Assembly: GCF_019748365.1 (NCBI RefSeq)
Contig: NZ_JAIEPN010000018.1
Coordinates: 1-62,846, forward strand
DNA from: Novosphingobium sp.
GTDB lineage: Bacteria > Pseudomonadota > Alphaproteobacteria > Sphingomonadales > Sphingomonadaceae
DNA length: 62,846 bases
Direction: 5' to 3'
Part shown: positions 25,095-33,439 of the stretch, piece after piece
Position numbering within the stretch: position 1 is the stretch's first letter
Layout: each line of letters begins with the position of its first letter
Translations under genes and position numbers: made by a program
Notes under the pieces: generated by a model
Told to the model about the DNA's origin: nothing
The model's database searches: none
The model's input: only the letters and a program-made list of their open reading frames with translations

Positions 25095-25853
25095 ATGACG
25101 GCAACAGACCTCGTTGCAGAGACACAGGGCGGCGCGGATGATCCGCGCACGCTGCATCAGCAGGTGCTGGCGCGGCTGCGGCAGTCCATCCTGCTCGGGC
25201 GGATCGAGCCGGGGCAGGCGCTGACGATCCGGGGGTTGGCGGTGGAGCTGGGCGTGAGCGCGATGCCGGTGCGCGAGGCGCTGCGCCAGCTGGTGGCCGA
25301 ACGCGCGCTGGAGCTGATGGACAACCGCCGCGTGCGCATTCCGCCGATGACGATCGAGCGCTTCGACGACCTGATCGCGGCGCGCGTGGTGCTGGAAGCC
25401 GAAGCGGCGGCGCGGGCCATGCCCTATGTGAACGAGGCGCTGATCGCGCGGCTGGAAGCGGAGGATGCCGAGCTCAACAAGGCGGTGGCGGAGCGCGACT
25501 ACGACCGCTGGATCGGCGCGAATTATGCTTTTCATTCGATGCTTTACGGGGCGGCGGGGCAATCTGCCTTCCTGCCGCTGATCGAATCGCTGTGGCTGCA
25601 GATCGGCCCGTTCCTGCGCCGCGCGATGCGGACGATTTCGGGCCACTACACGGTGGACCGGCACAGCGAGGCGCTGGCGGCGCTGCGGCGGCGCGATACG
25701 ATGGCGCTGCGGATCGCGATCGAGGCCGATATTCGCGACGGGATCGCGCATATCGGCTCCACTCTGATCAGGAGCGAGGCTTTGGGGGCTGGTGCTGCAC
25801 GAGGCCCTTCGACAAGCTCGGGGCGAGCGGATGTTGTGCGTGAGACAGTCTAG
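25095..25853 (+). CDS. GntR-family (FCD-type) regulator of the amine locus
   Basis: A 252-residue regulator: a winged helix at about residues 20-75 (LARLRQSILLGRIEPGQAL, LAVELGVSAMPVREALRQL) and an all-helical FCD ligand domain (residues ~95-225) with the metal-ligand pattern IGANYAFHSMLY and VDRHSEAL. It lies between the puuA-like operon and the permease and next to a palindrome present at both promoters, so I infer it controls the locus. The last ~20 residues (ARGPSTSSGRADVVRETV) come from an inserted intergenic repeat and are not part of the fold. Confidence 0.88.
   Translation: MTATDLVAETQGGADDPRTLHQQVLARLRQSILLGRIEPGQALTIRGLAVELGVSAMPVREALRQLVAERALELMDNRRVRIPPMTIERFDDLIAARVVLEAEAAARAMPYVNEALIARLEAEDAELNKAVAERDYDRWIGANYAFHSMLYGAAGQSAFLPLIESLWLQIGPFLRRAMRTISGHYTVDRHSEALAALRRRDTMALRIAIEADIRDGIAHIGSTLIRSEALGAGAARGPSTSSGRADVVRETV
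25806..25830 (+). repeat. Short mobile intergenic repeat read into the regulator's C-terminus
   Basis: CCTTCGACAAGCTCGGGGCGAGCGG is a well-known sphingomonad/proteobacterial dispersed repeat whose frames give PSTSSGR or FDKLGASG. Here it supplies the regulator's C-terminal codons. Confidence 0.7.
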
Positions 25854-25871
25854 AGCGGGGGACTTTATGGC

Positions 25872-27242
25872 ATGAGCGAGCAGAGCTTGGCGAAAGGCGC
25901 ATTGTCGGCGCTGGAATCGACCATCATGGGGATCGCGGGGACATCGCCCGCCTTCACCGTCGCGGTGACGACCGGCACGATCTATGCCGCCATCGGGCCG
26001 CTTTCGGTGGGAAGCCTGCTCTACAGCGGCGTGATCATGCTGGGCATCATGTTCGCCTTTGCCAAGCTCAACCGGGTGATGCCCGATGCCGGCGCCGCCT
26101 TTGCGTGGGTGGGCGCGGTGTTTGGCCCGACCTGGGGGTTCTTCGCCGGGTGGGGGCTGATGGTCGCCTCGGTGGTGTTCATGGTTTCCGCCACGCTGCC
26201 GGCCGCAACCGCCACGCTGCTGCTCTTCGCGCCTGCCGAAGTCGAGAACACGCCGCTGGTGACGGCCGTCGCGGCGGTCTGGCTCACGCTGGTGACCGCC
26301 ATCGTGCTGCGCGGCATCAAGCATGCCAGCACCGCGCAGGTGACCGTGACGGTGATCGAGGCGGCTATCGTCGTCGCGCTGCTGGCTGCGGCGGTCTACT
26401 GGTTCGGTGCCACCCCGGCGCATGCGCCATCGCTCGAATGGATCGCGCCGGGATCGTTCACGTTCAAGTCGTTCGCGGATGGGGCCATCGTCTCGGTGTT
26501 CTTCTACTGGGGCTGGGACGTGACGATGAACCTGGGCGAGGAGACCGAGCCGGAGGACGCCTCCAAAGGCGCGTTCTGGGCGATGATCAACCTGATCGTG
26601 TTCTTCGTGATCCTGATGACGGTGGTGCTGATTGCCTTGTCCGACAAGGAGATCGCGGCAGCGAACACCAATGTGCTCTATGCGATTTCGGCCAAGATAT
26701 TCCCGGCGCCGTGGAGCTATCTCGTCGTGCTGGCGACGGTGCTGAGCACGGTGGGCGCGCTGGAGACGCAGATCCTGCAGTTCAGCCGCAGCATGTACTC
26801 GATGGCGCGCGCGGATGTTCTGCCACCCTTCTGCGCTGCGGTGCACCGCGAATGGCAGACGCCATGGGTCGCGACGCTGGTGATCTGGGGTCTGGGACTC
26901 GTGCTCCTGTTCGGCGCGTCCTACATGCCATCGGTCGCGGAGATCCTGCAAAGTTCGATCGAGGCCATCGGGCTCCAGATCTGCTTCTACATGGGGCTGA
27001 CGGGCTATGCCTCGGCGTGGCATTTCCGGGGATTGCTGCGCACCGACCTGCGCGAGGCCTTTACCCACGTGATCATGCCGTTGATCGGGGCGCTGTTCAT
27101 GACGGGCGTCGCCGCGTGGGTGATCCCGACGTTCAATCAAGCCGTCCTGGTCGTGGGGATTGGCGGACTCCTGGCCGGCTTTGTGCCCCTTCTGCTTTGG
27201 GCAGCGTGGAAAGCTTGGGTGAGACGGCCGGTCGCGGTCTAA
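25872..27242 (+). CDS. APC-superfamily amino acid/amine permease
   Basis: A 456-residue inner-membrane transporter with about 12 hydrophobic helices. TM1 has the substrate-binding GIAGTSPAFTVAV and TM6 IVSVFFYWGWDVTMNLGEE, both characteristic of the APC fold. It lies 18 nt after the regulator gene, with a GGGGGA ribosome site, and is probably cotranscribed with it. By position it imports the amine that the locus breaks down; putrescine or ethanolamine are candidates only. Confidence 0.88.
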   Translation: MSEQSLAKGALSALESTIMGIAGTSPAFTVAVTTGTIYAAIGPLSVGSLLYSGVIMLGIMFAFAKLNRVMPDAGAAFAWVGAVFGPTWGFFAGWGLMVASVVFMVSATLPAATATLLLFAPAEVENTPLVTAVAAVWLTLVTAIVLRGIKHASTAQVTVTVIEAAIVVALLAAAVYWFGATPAHAPSLEWIAPGSFTFKSFADGAIVSVFFYWGWDVTMNLGEETEPEDASKGAFWAMINLIVFFVILMTVVLIALSDKEIAAANTNVLYAISAKIFPAPWSYLVVLATVLSTVGALETQILQFSRSMYSMARADVLPPFCAAVHREWQTPWVATLVIWGLGLVLLFGASYMPSVAEILQSSIEAIGLQICFYMGLTGYASAWHFRGLLRTDLREAFTHVIMPLIGALFMTGVAAWVIPTFNQAVLVVGIGGLLAGFVPLLLWAAWKAWVRRPVAV

Positions 27243-27327
27243 AACCTTCGGAATGTAACAAAATATGCCTGGATGTTAACCGCATGTTCGGTCTGCACTG
27301 CTAGCCCTTGAGGCTGGAGACAGTGGT

Positions 27328-28494
27328 TTGAACGACGCGTCCTTTACCATTCGGCCGGGGAAGGCTCACCTTCCCGGAGCGGGCAAGGCTGATGCCGGCC
27401 TTGTCGTGCTCCCTTGGCGCGCGTGGGATTCGCCGGACGCGCGCGGCGCTTGGGATGCCTTGGCCGCGCGGGCGGGGACGCCCAATCCGTTTTTCGAGGC
27501 GTGGTATCTCCTGCCGGGCCTGGCGCGGTTCGATCCGCTGGGGCGCATCCAGATCGCGGCGCTGATGCGGGGCGATGCGCCCGAGGCGCTGGTGCCGGTG
27601 CAGCGCGCGCGGCGCTATGGGCAGCATCGGCTGCCGCATCTGGCGATATGGCTGCATGCCAATGCCTTCCTTGGTGCGCCGCTGGTGGCAGAAGGGGCCG
27701 AGGAAGCGTTCTGGGAAGCGCTGCTGGACTGGGCGGACCGCAATGCCGGTACGGCGGCTTTCCTCCATGCCGCCGCATTGCCGCTGGAAACGGCGCTGGC
27801 CGAGGCGCTGCTGGCGGTCGGCGCACGGCAGGGCCGGCAAATCGTGCTCGTCCACCGTGAGGAGCGTGCGATGCTGGCCTCGCCGCTGGGCCCGGCGACG
27901 TATCTGGAACATGCGCTGCCGGGCAAGAAGCGCAAGGAACTGCGCCGGCAGCAGGCGCGGCTGGCCGAGCAGGGTGTGCTGGCCGTTTCGCGCCGCACCG
28001 ATGCCGAAGGAATTGCGCTGTGGATCGAGCAGTTTCTCGCGCTGGAGGCGCAGGGCTGGAAGGGGAGCGCGGGCAGCGCGCTGGCCTGCGCGGGGGAGAC
28101 GGCGGGGCTGTTTCGCGAAAGCATGATGGCGGCGGCGGAGCGGGGGTGCCTCGAGCGGCTGAGCCTTGAGCTCGACGGTGTGCCTATTGCCATGCTGGCA
28201 ACGCTGATCGTGCCGCCGGGGGCGTTTTCCTACAAGACCGCGTTTGACGAGCGCTTTGCACGTTTCTCGCCGGGCGTGCTGCTGCAGCTCGAGAATCTGG
28301 CGCTGCTGGAGCGCGCGGGCGTGCGCTGGGCGGACAGCTGCGCGGCGCCCGACCATCCGATGATCGATTCGCTGTGGCGCGAGCGCCGCGCGATCGGCCG
28401 TATGTCCATCGCGATCGGCGGACAGGCGCGGCGCGCGCTGTTTCGCCGGATCGTTTCCTTTGAACTGTCTCGCAATCCGCAGGGCCTGAGATGA
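27328..28494 (+). CDS. GNAT (BioF2/FemAB-like) acyltransferase
   Basis: A 388-residue protein with the double-GNAT layout of the BioF2-like/CelD group: GTPNPFFEAWYLLPGL (N-terminal half), then PGKKRKELRRQQARL and IEQFLALEAQGWKG, ending in FSYKTAFDERFARFSPG, a strong family motif. It starts at a TTG with GGAG about 9 nt upstream. The stop overlaps the start of the cupin gene by 4 nt (ATGA). Such enzymes add amino acids or acyl groups to peptides, sugars or lipids; the acceptor is unknown. Confidence 0.78.
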   Translation: MNDASFTIRPGKAHLPGAGKADAGLVVLPWRAWDSPDARGAWDALAARAGTPNPFFEAWYLLPGLARFDPLGRIQIAALMRGDAPEALVPVQRARRYGQHRLPHLAIWLHANAFLGAPLVAEGAEEAFWEALLDWADRNAGTAAFLHAAALPLETALAEALLAVGARQGRQIVLVHREERAMLASPLGPATYLEHALPGKKRKELRRQQARLAEQGVLAVSRRTDAEGIALWIEQFLALEAQGWKGSAGSALACAGETAGLFRESMMAAAERGCLERLSLELDGVPIAMLATLIVPPGAFSYKTAFDERFARFSPGVLLQLENLALLERAGVRWADSCAAPDHPMIDSLWRERRAIGRMSIAIGGQARRALFRRIVSFELSRNPQGLR

Positions 28495-29339
28495 GCTTTA
28501 CCGTGTTCGAAGCGGAAGCGCGCACCGCCTTCGCTGCAGCCTATCCCGAAGTGCCGCACCGCCTGCGGCATGAACTGCGCGGCCATCCGCTGCTGACGCT
28601 GGATGCGCTGGCGGAGCTTGCCGAGGCGCTGCCGGAGAAATCCCGCGAATACAACCGCGCCGATCTGCCGGTGGGGCTCAACGGCATCGTGCCGCCGGGC
28701 AATGGCCTTGGCATCGGCGAGACGATCCGGCGCATCAATGAGACGGGCAGCTGGGCCGCGCTCAAGAATATCGAGCAAGTGCCGGCCTACCGCGAGCTGT
28801 TGCATTCCCTGCTGGAGGAACTGCGCCCGTTGATCGAGGCGCGCACCGGGGCGATGCTGCGCCCGCAAGGCTTCGTGTTCATCACCAGCCCGAACGGAGT
28901 GACGCCCTATCACTTCGATCCGGAGCACAATATCCTGCTGCATCTGGCGGGCGTGAAGACGATGACGCTGTTTCCGCAAGGGAACGCGGCTTACGCGCCG
29001 GACGAGACGCACGAGGCCTATCACACCGGCGGCGGGCGCGAGCTGTTCTGGCGCGATGAACTGGACCGCGGGGGCACCGAATGGAAGCTGCGGCCGGGCG
29101 AGGCGCTCTACGTGCCGGTGATGGCGCCGCATTATGTGCGCAACGGACCCGCGAGCGCGATCTCGCTTTCGATCACCTGGCGTTCGGAATGGAGCTTTGC
29201 CGAAGCGGACGCGCGGGCGTTCAACGCGGTGCTGCGGCGCATGGGCCTTTCCCCGCGCGCGCCGGGGCGCTGGCCGGCGGACAACAAGGTGAAAGCGGCC
29301 GGCTGGCGCATGCTGCGGCGGCTGCCGGGGTTCGGCTGA
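28491..29339 (+). CDS. Cupin/JmjC-like oxygenase partner protein
   Basis: A 282-residue cupin_8/JmjC-type fold. The iron ligands are visible as TPYHFDPEHN (His-x-Asp) and the distal His in VPVMAPHYVRNG; LHLAGVKTMTLFP is the strand that follows. An intact facial triad suggests an Fe(II)/2-oxoglutarate oxygenase. It is coupled by ATGA to the acyltransferase, so the two probably act on one product. Target unknown. Confidence 0.75.
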   Translation: MSFTVFEAEARTAFAAAYPEVPHRLRHELRGHPLLTLDALAELAEALPEKSREYNRADLPVGLNGIVPPGNGLGIGETIRRINETGSWAALKNIEQVPAYRELLHSLLEELRPLIEARTGAMLRPQGFVFITSPNGVTPYHFDPEHNILLHLAGVKTMTLFPQGNAAYAPDETHEAYHTGGGRELFWRDELDRGGTEWKLRPGEALYVPVMAPHYVRNGPASAISLSITWRSEWSFAEADARAFNAVLRRMGLSPRAPGRWPADNKVKAAGWRMLRRLPGFG

Positions 29340-29376
29340 GGGCAGCTTTCCGTTGACGCAAACGTCAGGTTGGGCA

Positions 29377-30294
29377 ATGCCGCCCGCCATGAGCGAAACA
29401 CCTGCAAGTTCCGATCCTGCCGATCTTGTCGAAGGCCTGCTGCGGCTGCTGGACGTGGCCGACGAGGGCAATGACCACTTTGCCGGGGCGCGCAAGCCGG
29501 GCGGGGTGGGGCGCGTGTTTGGCGGGCAGGTGATCGGGCAGGCGCTGGCAAGCGCCGAGCGCACCGTACCCGAGGACCGGCCGGTCCATTCGCTCCACGC
29601 CTATTTCCTGCGCGGCGGCAACGAGGATTTCGGCATCGATTTCGAGGTGATGCGCGACCTTGATGGCGGCAGCTTTGCCAATCGGCGGGTGGTGGCGAGC
29701 CAGCAGGGGAAGCCTATCCTGACGATGGTGGCATCGTTCCACAAGCGCGAGCCGGGGGTGGAGCACGCCGAGGACATGCCGGTGGTGCCCGAGCCCGAGA
29801 CGCTGCGCAGCGAGGCGGACTTGCGCGCCGAATATGCCGACCGCGTGCCCGAGCGGCAGCGGCACATGATGCTGCAGCCGCGCCCGATCGAGCTGCGCCC
29901 GGTGGAATCGCGGCACTGGATGGGCGGCCCCCCCCGCGAGCCATTGTCGCACACCTGGATGCGCGCTGTGGCGCCGCTACCGGATGATCCCAAGATCCAC
30001 CGCGCGGTGCTGGCCTATGCCAGCGACATGACCCTGCTCGGCACGGCAACGCTGCCGCACGAGATCAGCTGGGCCAAGGGCAACATGATGGGCGCGAGCC
30101 TCGATCATGCGATCTGGTTCCACGACGATTTCCGCGCTGACGAATGGATGCTCTATGTCTGCGACAGCCCGTGGGCGGGCCGTGCACGCGGGTTCAACCG
30201 GGGGCGGATCTTCACCCGCGAAGGCAAGCTGATCGCCAACGTAGCGCAGGAAGGGCTGATCCGGCCGATCACGAAGAAGACCGGCGGGACCTGA
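29377..30294 (+). CDS. tesB: Acyl-CoA thioesterase II
   Basis: Hydrolyses medium- and long-chain acyl-CoA. A double-hotdog protein of 305 residues: GGQVIGQALASAERTV and HSLHAYFLRGGN in the first hotdog, HEISWAKGNMMGASLDHAIWFH and ANVAQEGLIR in the second. The catalytic Asp (YASDMTLLGTA), Ser/Thr (near GASLDH) and Gln (AQEG) line up with TesB. Starts at 29377 or 29389 are both possible; 29377 has AGG 8 nt upstream. Confidence 0.92.
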   Translation: MPPAMSETPASSDPADLVEGLLRLLDVADEGNDHFAGARKPGGVGRVFGGQVIGQALASAERTVPEDRPVHSLHAYFLRGGNEDFGIDFEVMRDLDGGSFANRRVVASQQGKPILTMVASFHKREPGVEHAEDMPVVPEPETLRSEADLRAEYADRVPERQRHMMLQPRPIELRPVESRHWMGGPPREPLSHTWMRAVAPLPDDPKIHRAVLAYASDMTLLGTATLPHEISWAKGNMMGASLDHAIWFHDDFRADEWMLYVCDSPWAGRARGFNRGRIFTREGKLIANVAQEGLIRPITKKTGGT

Positions 30295-30297
30295 CGG

Positions 30298-30951
30298 TTA
30301 TTTCTTCCTGGCCGGGCAGTTCACGATGGCTTCGAGCAGGGTGGCCTGCACCAGCGAGGATGACACCATGGTGAGCAGGCGGTCGGTGTTGGTCTTGTCG
30401 CCCAGCGCGACGACGATGGCATCGAAAGCCTTGCAGCGCTGCAGCGTGGTGGCGCCGCCGCCGTATTGATTGCCGATCATCGTCAGGTAGCGGTCATAGG
30501 GATCGGTGCGGCGCGAGATCTTGACCGCGGGCTTCGGAGCCAGTGCGGGGGTGGCGGCGGTGCGCGGCGGAGCCTTGCGCGCGGAGCCCGGGGCGGACTT
30601 CGCCGGGGTGGCTGGTGCCGGGGGGCCGGCCGCATCGACCAGCGGGGCGGGGCCGGGCGCGGGCTTCGTGTCGAGGCCGCGCAGGAAGCCGGCGACGCGG
30701 TCGTTCGCTTCGGCAAAAATGGTGCGGCGCACGCTGTTCATGCCGTCGAGGTGATCGTTGATCGGCACGCCGACATGGCGGCAGCGCACCGCGACGCCCA
30801 TCATCATTGTCTGGAACTCGACAACGCGGGCGGCCTGCACCGTGGCGGCATCTGGGCAGACGGCAGCGGCGGCCTGTACGGTAACTGGCGCGAGCACGAG
30901 CGCAAGAACGCTGGCAAGCCCGGCCGCGCGCGGGAAGGCGGCCGGACTCAC
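30298..30951 (-). CDS. Exported protein of unknown function, third gene of the WQSV cluster
   Basis: About 217 residues: a signal peptide (LASVLALVLAPVTVQA), a Cys-containing helical region (AVCPDAATVQAARVVEF, VRCRHVGVPINDHL), an Ala/Pro-rich linker (residues ~105-150) and a helical end with two more Cys (QRCKAFDAIVV, VNCPARKK). The GTG at 30951 overlaps the previous stop by 4 nt (GTGA) and is preferred over the ATG at 30972. No family recognised; disulphides are likely in the periplasm. Confidence 0.6.
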   Translation of the reverse strand: MSPAAFPRAAGLASVLALVLAPVTVQAAAAVCPDAATVQAARVVEFQTMMMGVAVRCRHVGVPINDHLDGMNSVRRTIFAEANDRVAGFLRGLDTKPAPGPAPLVDAAGPPAPATPAKSAPGSARKAPPRTAATPALAPKPAVKISRRTDPYDRYLTMIGNQYGGGATTLQRCKAFDAIVVALGDKTNTDRLLTMVSSSLVQATLLEAIVNCPARKK

Positions 30952-32147
30952 GGCTGCTTCGGCGCCTCGCACGCGCGGATCGGCACTGCCATCAGCGCGC
31001 CGAACGCGCTGACCAGCGTCGATTGGGCGGCGAAGGCGGCTGCAGCGACCGGACCATAGGCGCGCGCCTCGGCAGCGACCGCGTTCATGGGATTGATATC
31101 GCCGCTGAGCTGGTTGGTATCGTAGATATCCTGAAGCTGATGCATGTAGGCGATGGCCGCATCGTTGTTGCGCCGGGCCGTTTCGACGGCGGTGACATAG
31201 CTCTGATCATGGAAGGCATTGCGCGCCTCGGCCGAGCAGAAGCTTGGCGGGAAGGCGAGCGGCGGGATCACGGCCAGTTGCGGACGCGGCGGCAAGGCGA
31301 AACCGGGGGGCAGCACGCCGACGGCAATGGGGCGCGGGTCTGCGATGGGTGCTCCGCTTGCCGAGAGCGCTGCGGCATCGGGCACGGCAACCGGCGGCCC
31401 GGCAATCTCGACAAGGCGGGAGGGCGCAGCGGCCGGAGCGGCGAGCGGCGCAGCTGCGGGGGCGAGCGGGGCCGTGTCCGGCAGCGGGCTCACATCGGCC
31501 ACGTCGATAATCGGCGATGGAGCAGGAGAACCGATGCGCTGGCTATCCCCCAGCGCGCCGAGCAGGCGGCGCAGCGCGGCGCTGTCGCCGCTTTCGGCTT
31601 CGGGCTCAGCCGGTTCGGCAGCGGTGACATAGGGCGCCGAGTCGGCCGTGGGCCGGGCGGCCGTGACCGGCGCGGATGACGGGGCCGAGCGGACCGCCCT
31701 TGCCGCGGCCATCTGCTGGGGAGCCGGAGCGGGCTTGGCAGGGACCGGAGGCGCTGGGCTGGCCGTCACGATGGCAGGTGGCGGTGGCGGGCTTGGGGGC
31801 GGGGGCAGTGTTGGTGCAGGCGGCGTCGCAGGTATGGCCTGAACGGGTGCTTGTGCAGAAGCGGGCGCGGCGATCTGGCGCAGTTTCGCGAGCTTTACCC
31901 GCGCCACTGCGGCAAACGTGCCGTTCGGATACTGGGCGAGGTAAGCTTCATAGAGCGCGGGATCGCTGCCGCTTTCGACCGACTGCCAGTAGGTCAGCTC
32001 GAACTGGGAGCCGACACCGGTTGTGGAGGGCGCTTGCCCCAAGGCCGGAACCGTGAGCGGCAGCGCAAGCGCGGCGAGTACCGCGAGGCGCCGTGCCGGC
32101 GATTGCCGTACGGGCGCGCCTGCGTCTTGTGATGCCCCTCTACCCAC
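30948..32147 (-). CDS. Exported WQSV-motif protein, paralogue A
   Basis: About 399 residues: a signal peptide (LAVLAALALPLTVPALGQ), then FELTYWQSVESGSDPALYEAYLAQYPNGTF, a TPR-like unit that is common before caspase-like or sulphatase-modifying domains but here stands alone. A long Pro/Ala linker (residues ~100-290) leads to a C-terminal domain beginning PSFCSAEARNAFHDQ and ending PIRACEAP. The GTG at 32147 follows GAGGGGC; an ATG at 32201 is the alternative. Paralogous to the next gene. Function unknown. Confidence 0.68.
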   Translation of the reverse strand: MGRGASQDAGAPVRQSPARRLAVLAALALPLTVPALGQAPSTTGVGSQFELTYWQSVESGSDPALYEAYLAQYPNGTFAAVARVKLAKLRQIAAPASAQAPVQAIPATPPAPTLPPPPSPPPPPAIVTASPAPPVPAKPAPAPQQMAAARAVRSAPSSAPVTAARPTADSAPYVTAAEPAEPEAESGDSAALRRLLGALGDSQRIGSPAPSPIIDVADVSPLPDTAPLAPAAAPLAAPAAAPSRLVEIAGPPVAVPDAAALSASGAPIADPRPIAVGVLPPGFALPPRPQLAVIPPLAFPPSFCSAEARNAFHDQSYVTAVETARRNNDAAIAYMHQLQDIYDTNQLSGDINPMNAVAAEARAYGPVAAAAFAAQSTLVSAFGALMAVPIRACEAPKQP

Positions 32148-32255
32148 CGTGCCCCTCGGATCGCCTGCCGCCTGCCGACGGTAGGTGGGCGCCACTAGCA
32201 CAAGAACGTAAAGAATCGAAGTCGATATGGACTCACCCGACCGGGCGTGGCGCGC

Positions 32256-33293
32256 TTACTGGGCAGGCGCAGCGCAGGTGCGCAGGGGAACCGCCATGAG
32301 CGCATCGAACTGGCGCACCAGCCCGGCCTGCACGGTATAGGCACGCGCCGCCTCGGACTGATAGGCGCGCGCTTCGGCGGCGATGGCATTGAGCACCGCC
32401 GTATCGCGGCCAAGCTGCCCGCGATCATAGGTCTGCTGAAGCTGGCGCAGATAGGCGACCGCCGCCTCGTTGTTGCGCGTCGCGACTTCCACCGCCGGGC
32501 GATAGGCATTGTTGTGGAACTGGTTGCGCGCATCGTTGCTGCAGAAATAGGCGGGGAGGGCCACTTCCGGCACCGGCATCAGGAACGGGCGTGCCGAGGC
32601 ATAGCTGACCGCCGGCGTCGCGGCAGGGGTGAGTGCGGCCGCGGGGGTAGCGGGCGCAGGGGCATAGACCGGTTGCGCCGGCGTGGGTGTCGCCAGGCCG
32701 GGCGACGTGGCCGCAGCTTGCGGGATCGGGGCAGTGGCGGTGACCTGCGGGGCCGGGGCAGCCGCCGGATCCATCGTCCCGCGCAGCTGCGCCAGGAGTC
32801 TGGCCATCGGCGAAGGCCCTGCCTCCGCAACCGCGACCGGCGCGGCAGCGGGAATCATTTCGGCAGGCGCGGGGGCAGATTCAGGCGCGACGACTGCGAC
32901 GGCGGGGGTCGGAGCAAGCGGTGGGGCGTTTTGCGGCATGGTGAGCACGGCGGGGGCGGGCTGGGGCGCGGGAGCCGGTGCGGCGGCGGGCGCAGGTGCG
33001 GGGGCGGTGGCCGCCTGCAACGCCGTGGCGCGCTGGATCGCGGCACTGCGCGCGCGGGCAAGGCCGCTGAAGGTGCCATCGGGGTAGCGGGCGAGATAGG
33101 CTTCGTAGCTTGCCGCGTCCTCGCTGCCGGTGACCGACTGCCAGAAGGTGAGTTCGAAGGCCGAGCCGACGCCGTTGGGTGCGGCGGCGGCGGTTGGTGC
33201 GGCGGTCTGCGCGGCGGCAGGCGCGGCGCTGATGGCAACGAGCGCGGCGGCGAGGACGGGCCGGGCGAAAAGGCTAGGGCGGTTCATGCGCAT
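32256..33293 (-). CDS. Exported WQSV-motif protein, paralogue B
   Basis: A 345-residue exported protein: signal peptide to about residue 30 (AAPAAAQT), FELTFWQSVTGSEDAASYEAYLARYP, an Ala/Pro linker and the same C-terminal domain (AYFCSNDARNQFHNN, VATRNNEAAVAYLRQLQ, AIAAEARAY, PLRTCAAP). The ATG at 33293 follows GGGGAG by 7 nt. The WQSV unit and the Cys-bounded C-terminal domain are shared with paralogue A, while the linkers differ, as expected after a tandem duplication. Confidence 0.72.
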   Translation of the reverse strand: MRMNRPSLFARPVLAAALVAISAAPAAAQTAAPTAAAAPNGVGSAFELTFWQSVTGSEDAASYEAYLARYPDGTFSGLARARSAAIQRATALQAATAPAPAPAAAPAPAPQPAPAVLTMPQNAPPLAPTPAVAVVAPESAPAPAEMIPAAAPVAVAEAGPSPMARLLAQLRGTMDPAAAPAPQVTATAPIPQAAATSPGLATPTPAQPVYAPAPATPAAALTPAATPAVSYASARPFLMPVPEVALPAYFCSNDARNQFHNNAYRPAVEVATRNNEAAVAYLRQLQQTYDRGQLGRDTAVLNAIAAEARAYQSEAARAYTVQAGLVRQFDALMAVPLRTCAAPAQ

Positions 33294-33439
33294 CGTGTGC
33301 TCCCCATGTGGCGGGTGGCGGCACGGATTGCGGCTCGTCACCCCTTGGCATACTCCCTTGAGGCGAAGGTTAGGGCGCAATGGTGGACGAGCACCCAAGG
33401 CTTGCGGTTAACCGGAAACTCACCGTGTTCGGGTGCGGA

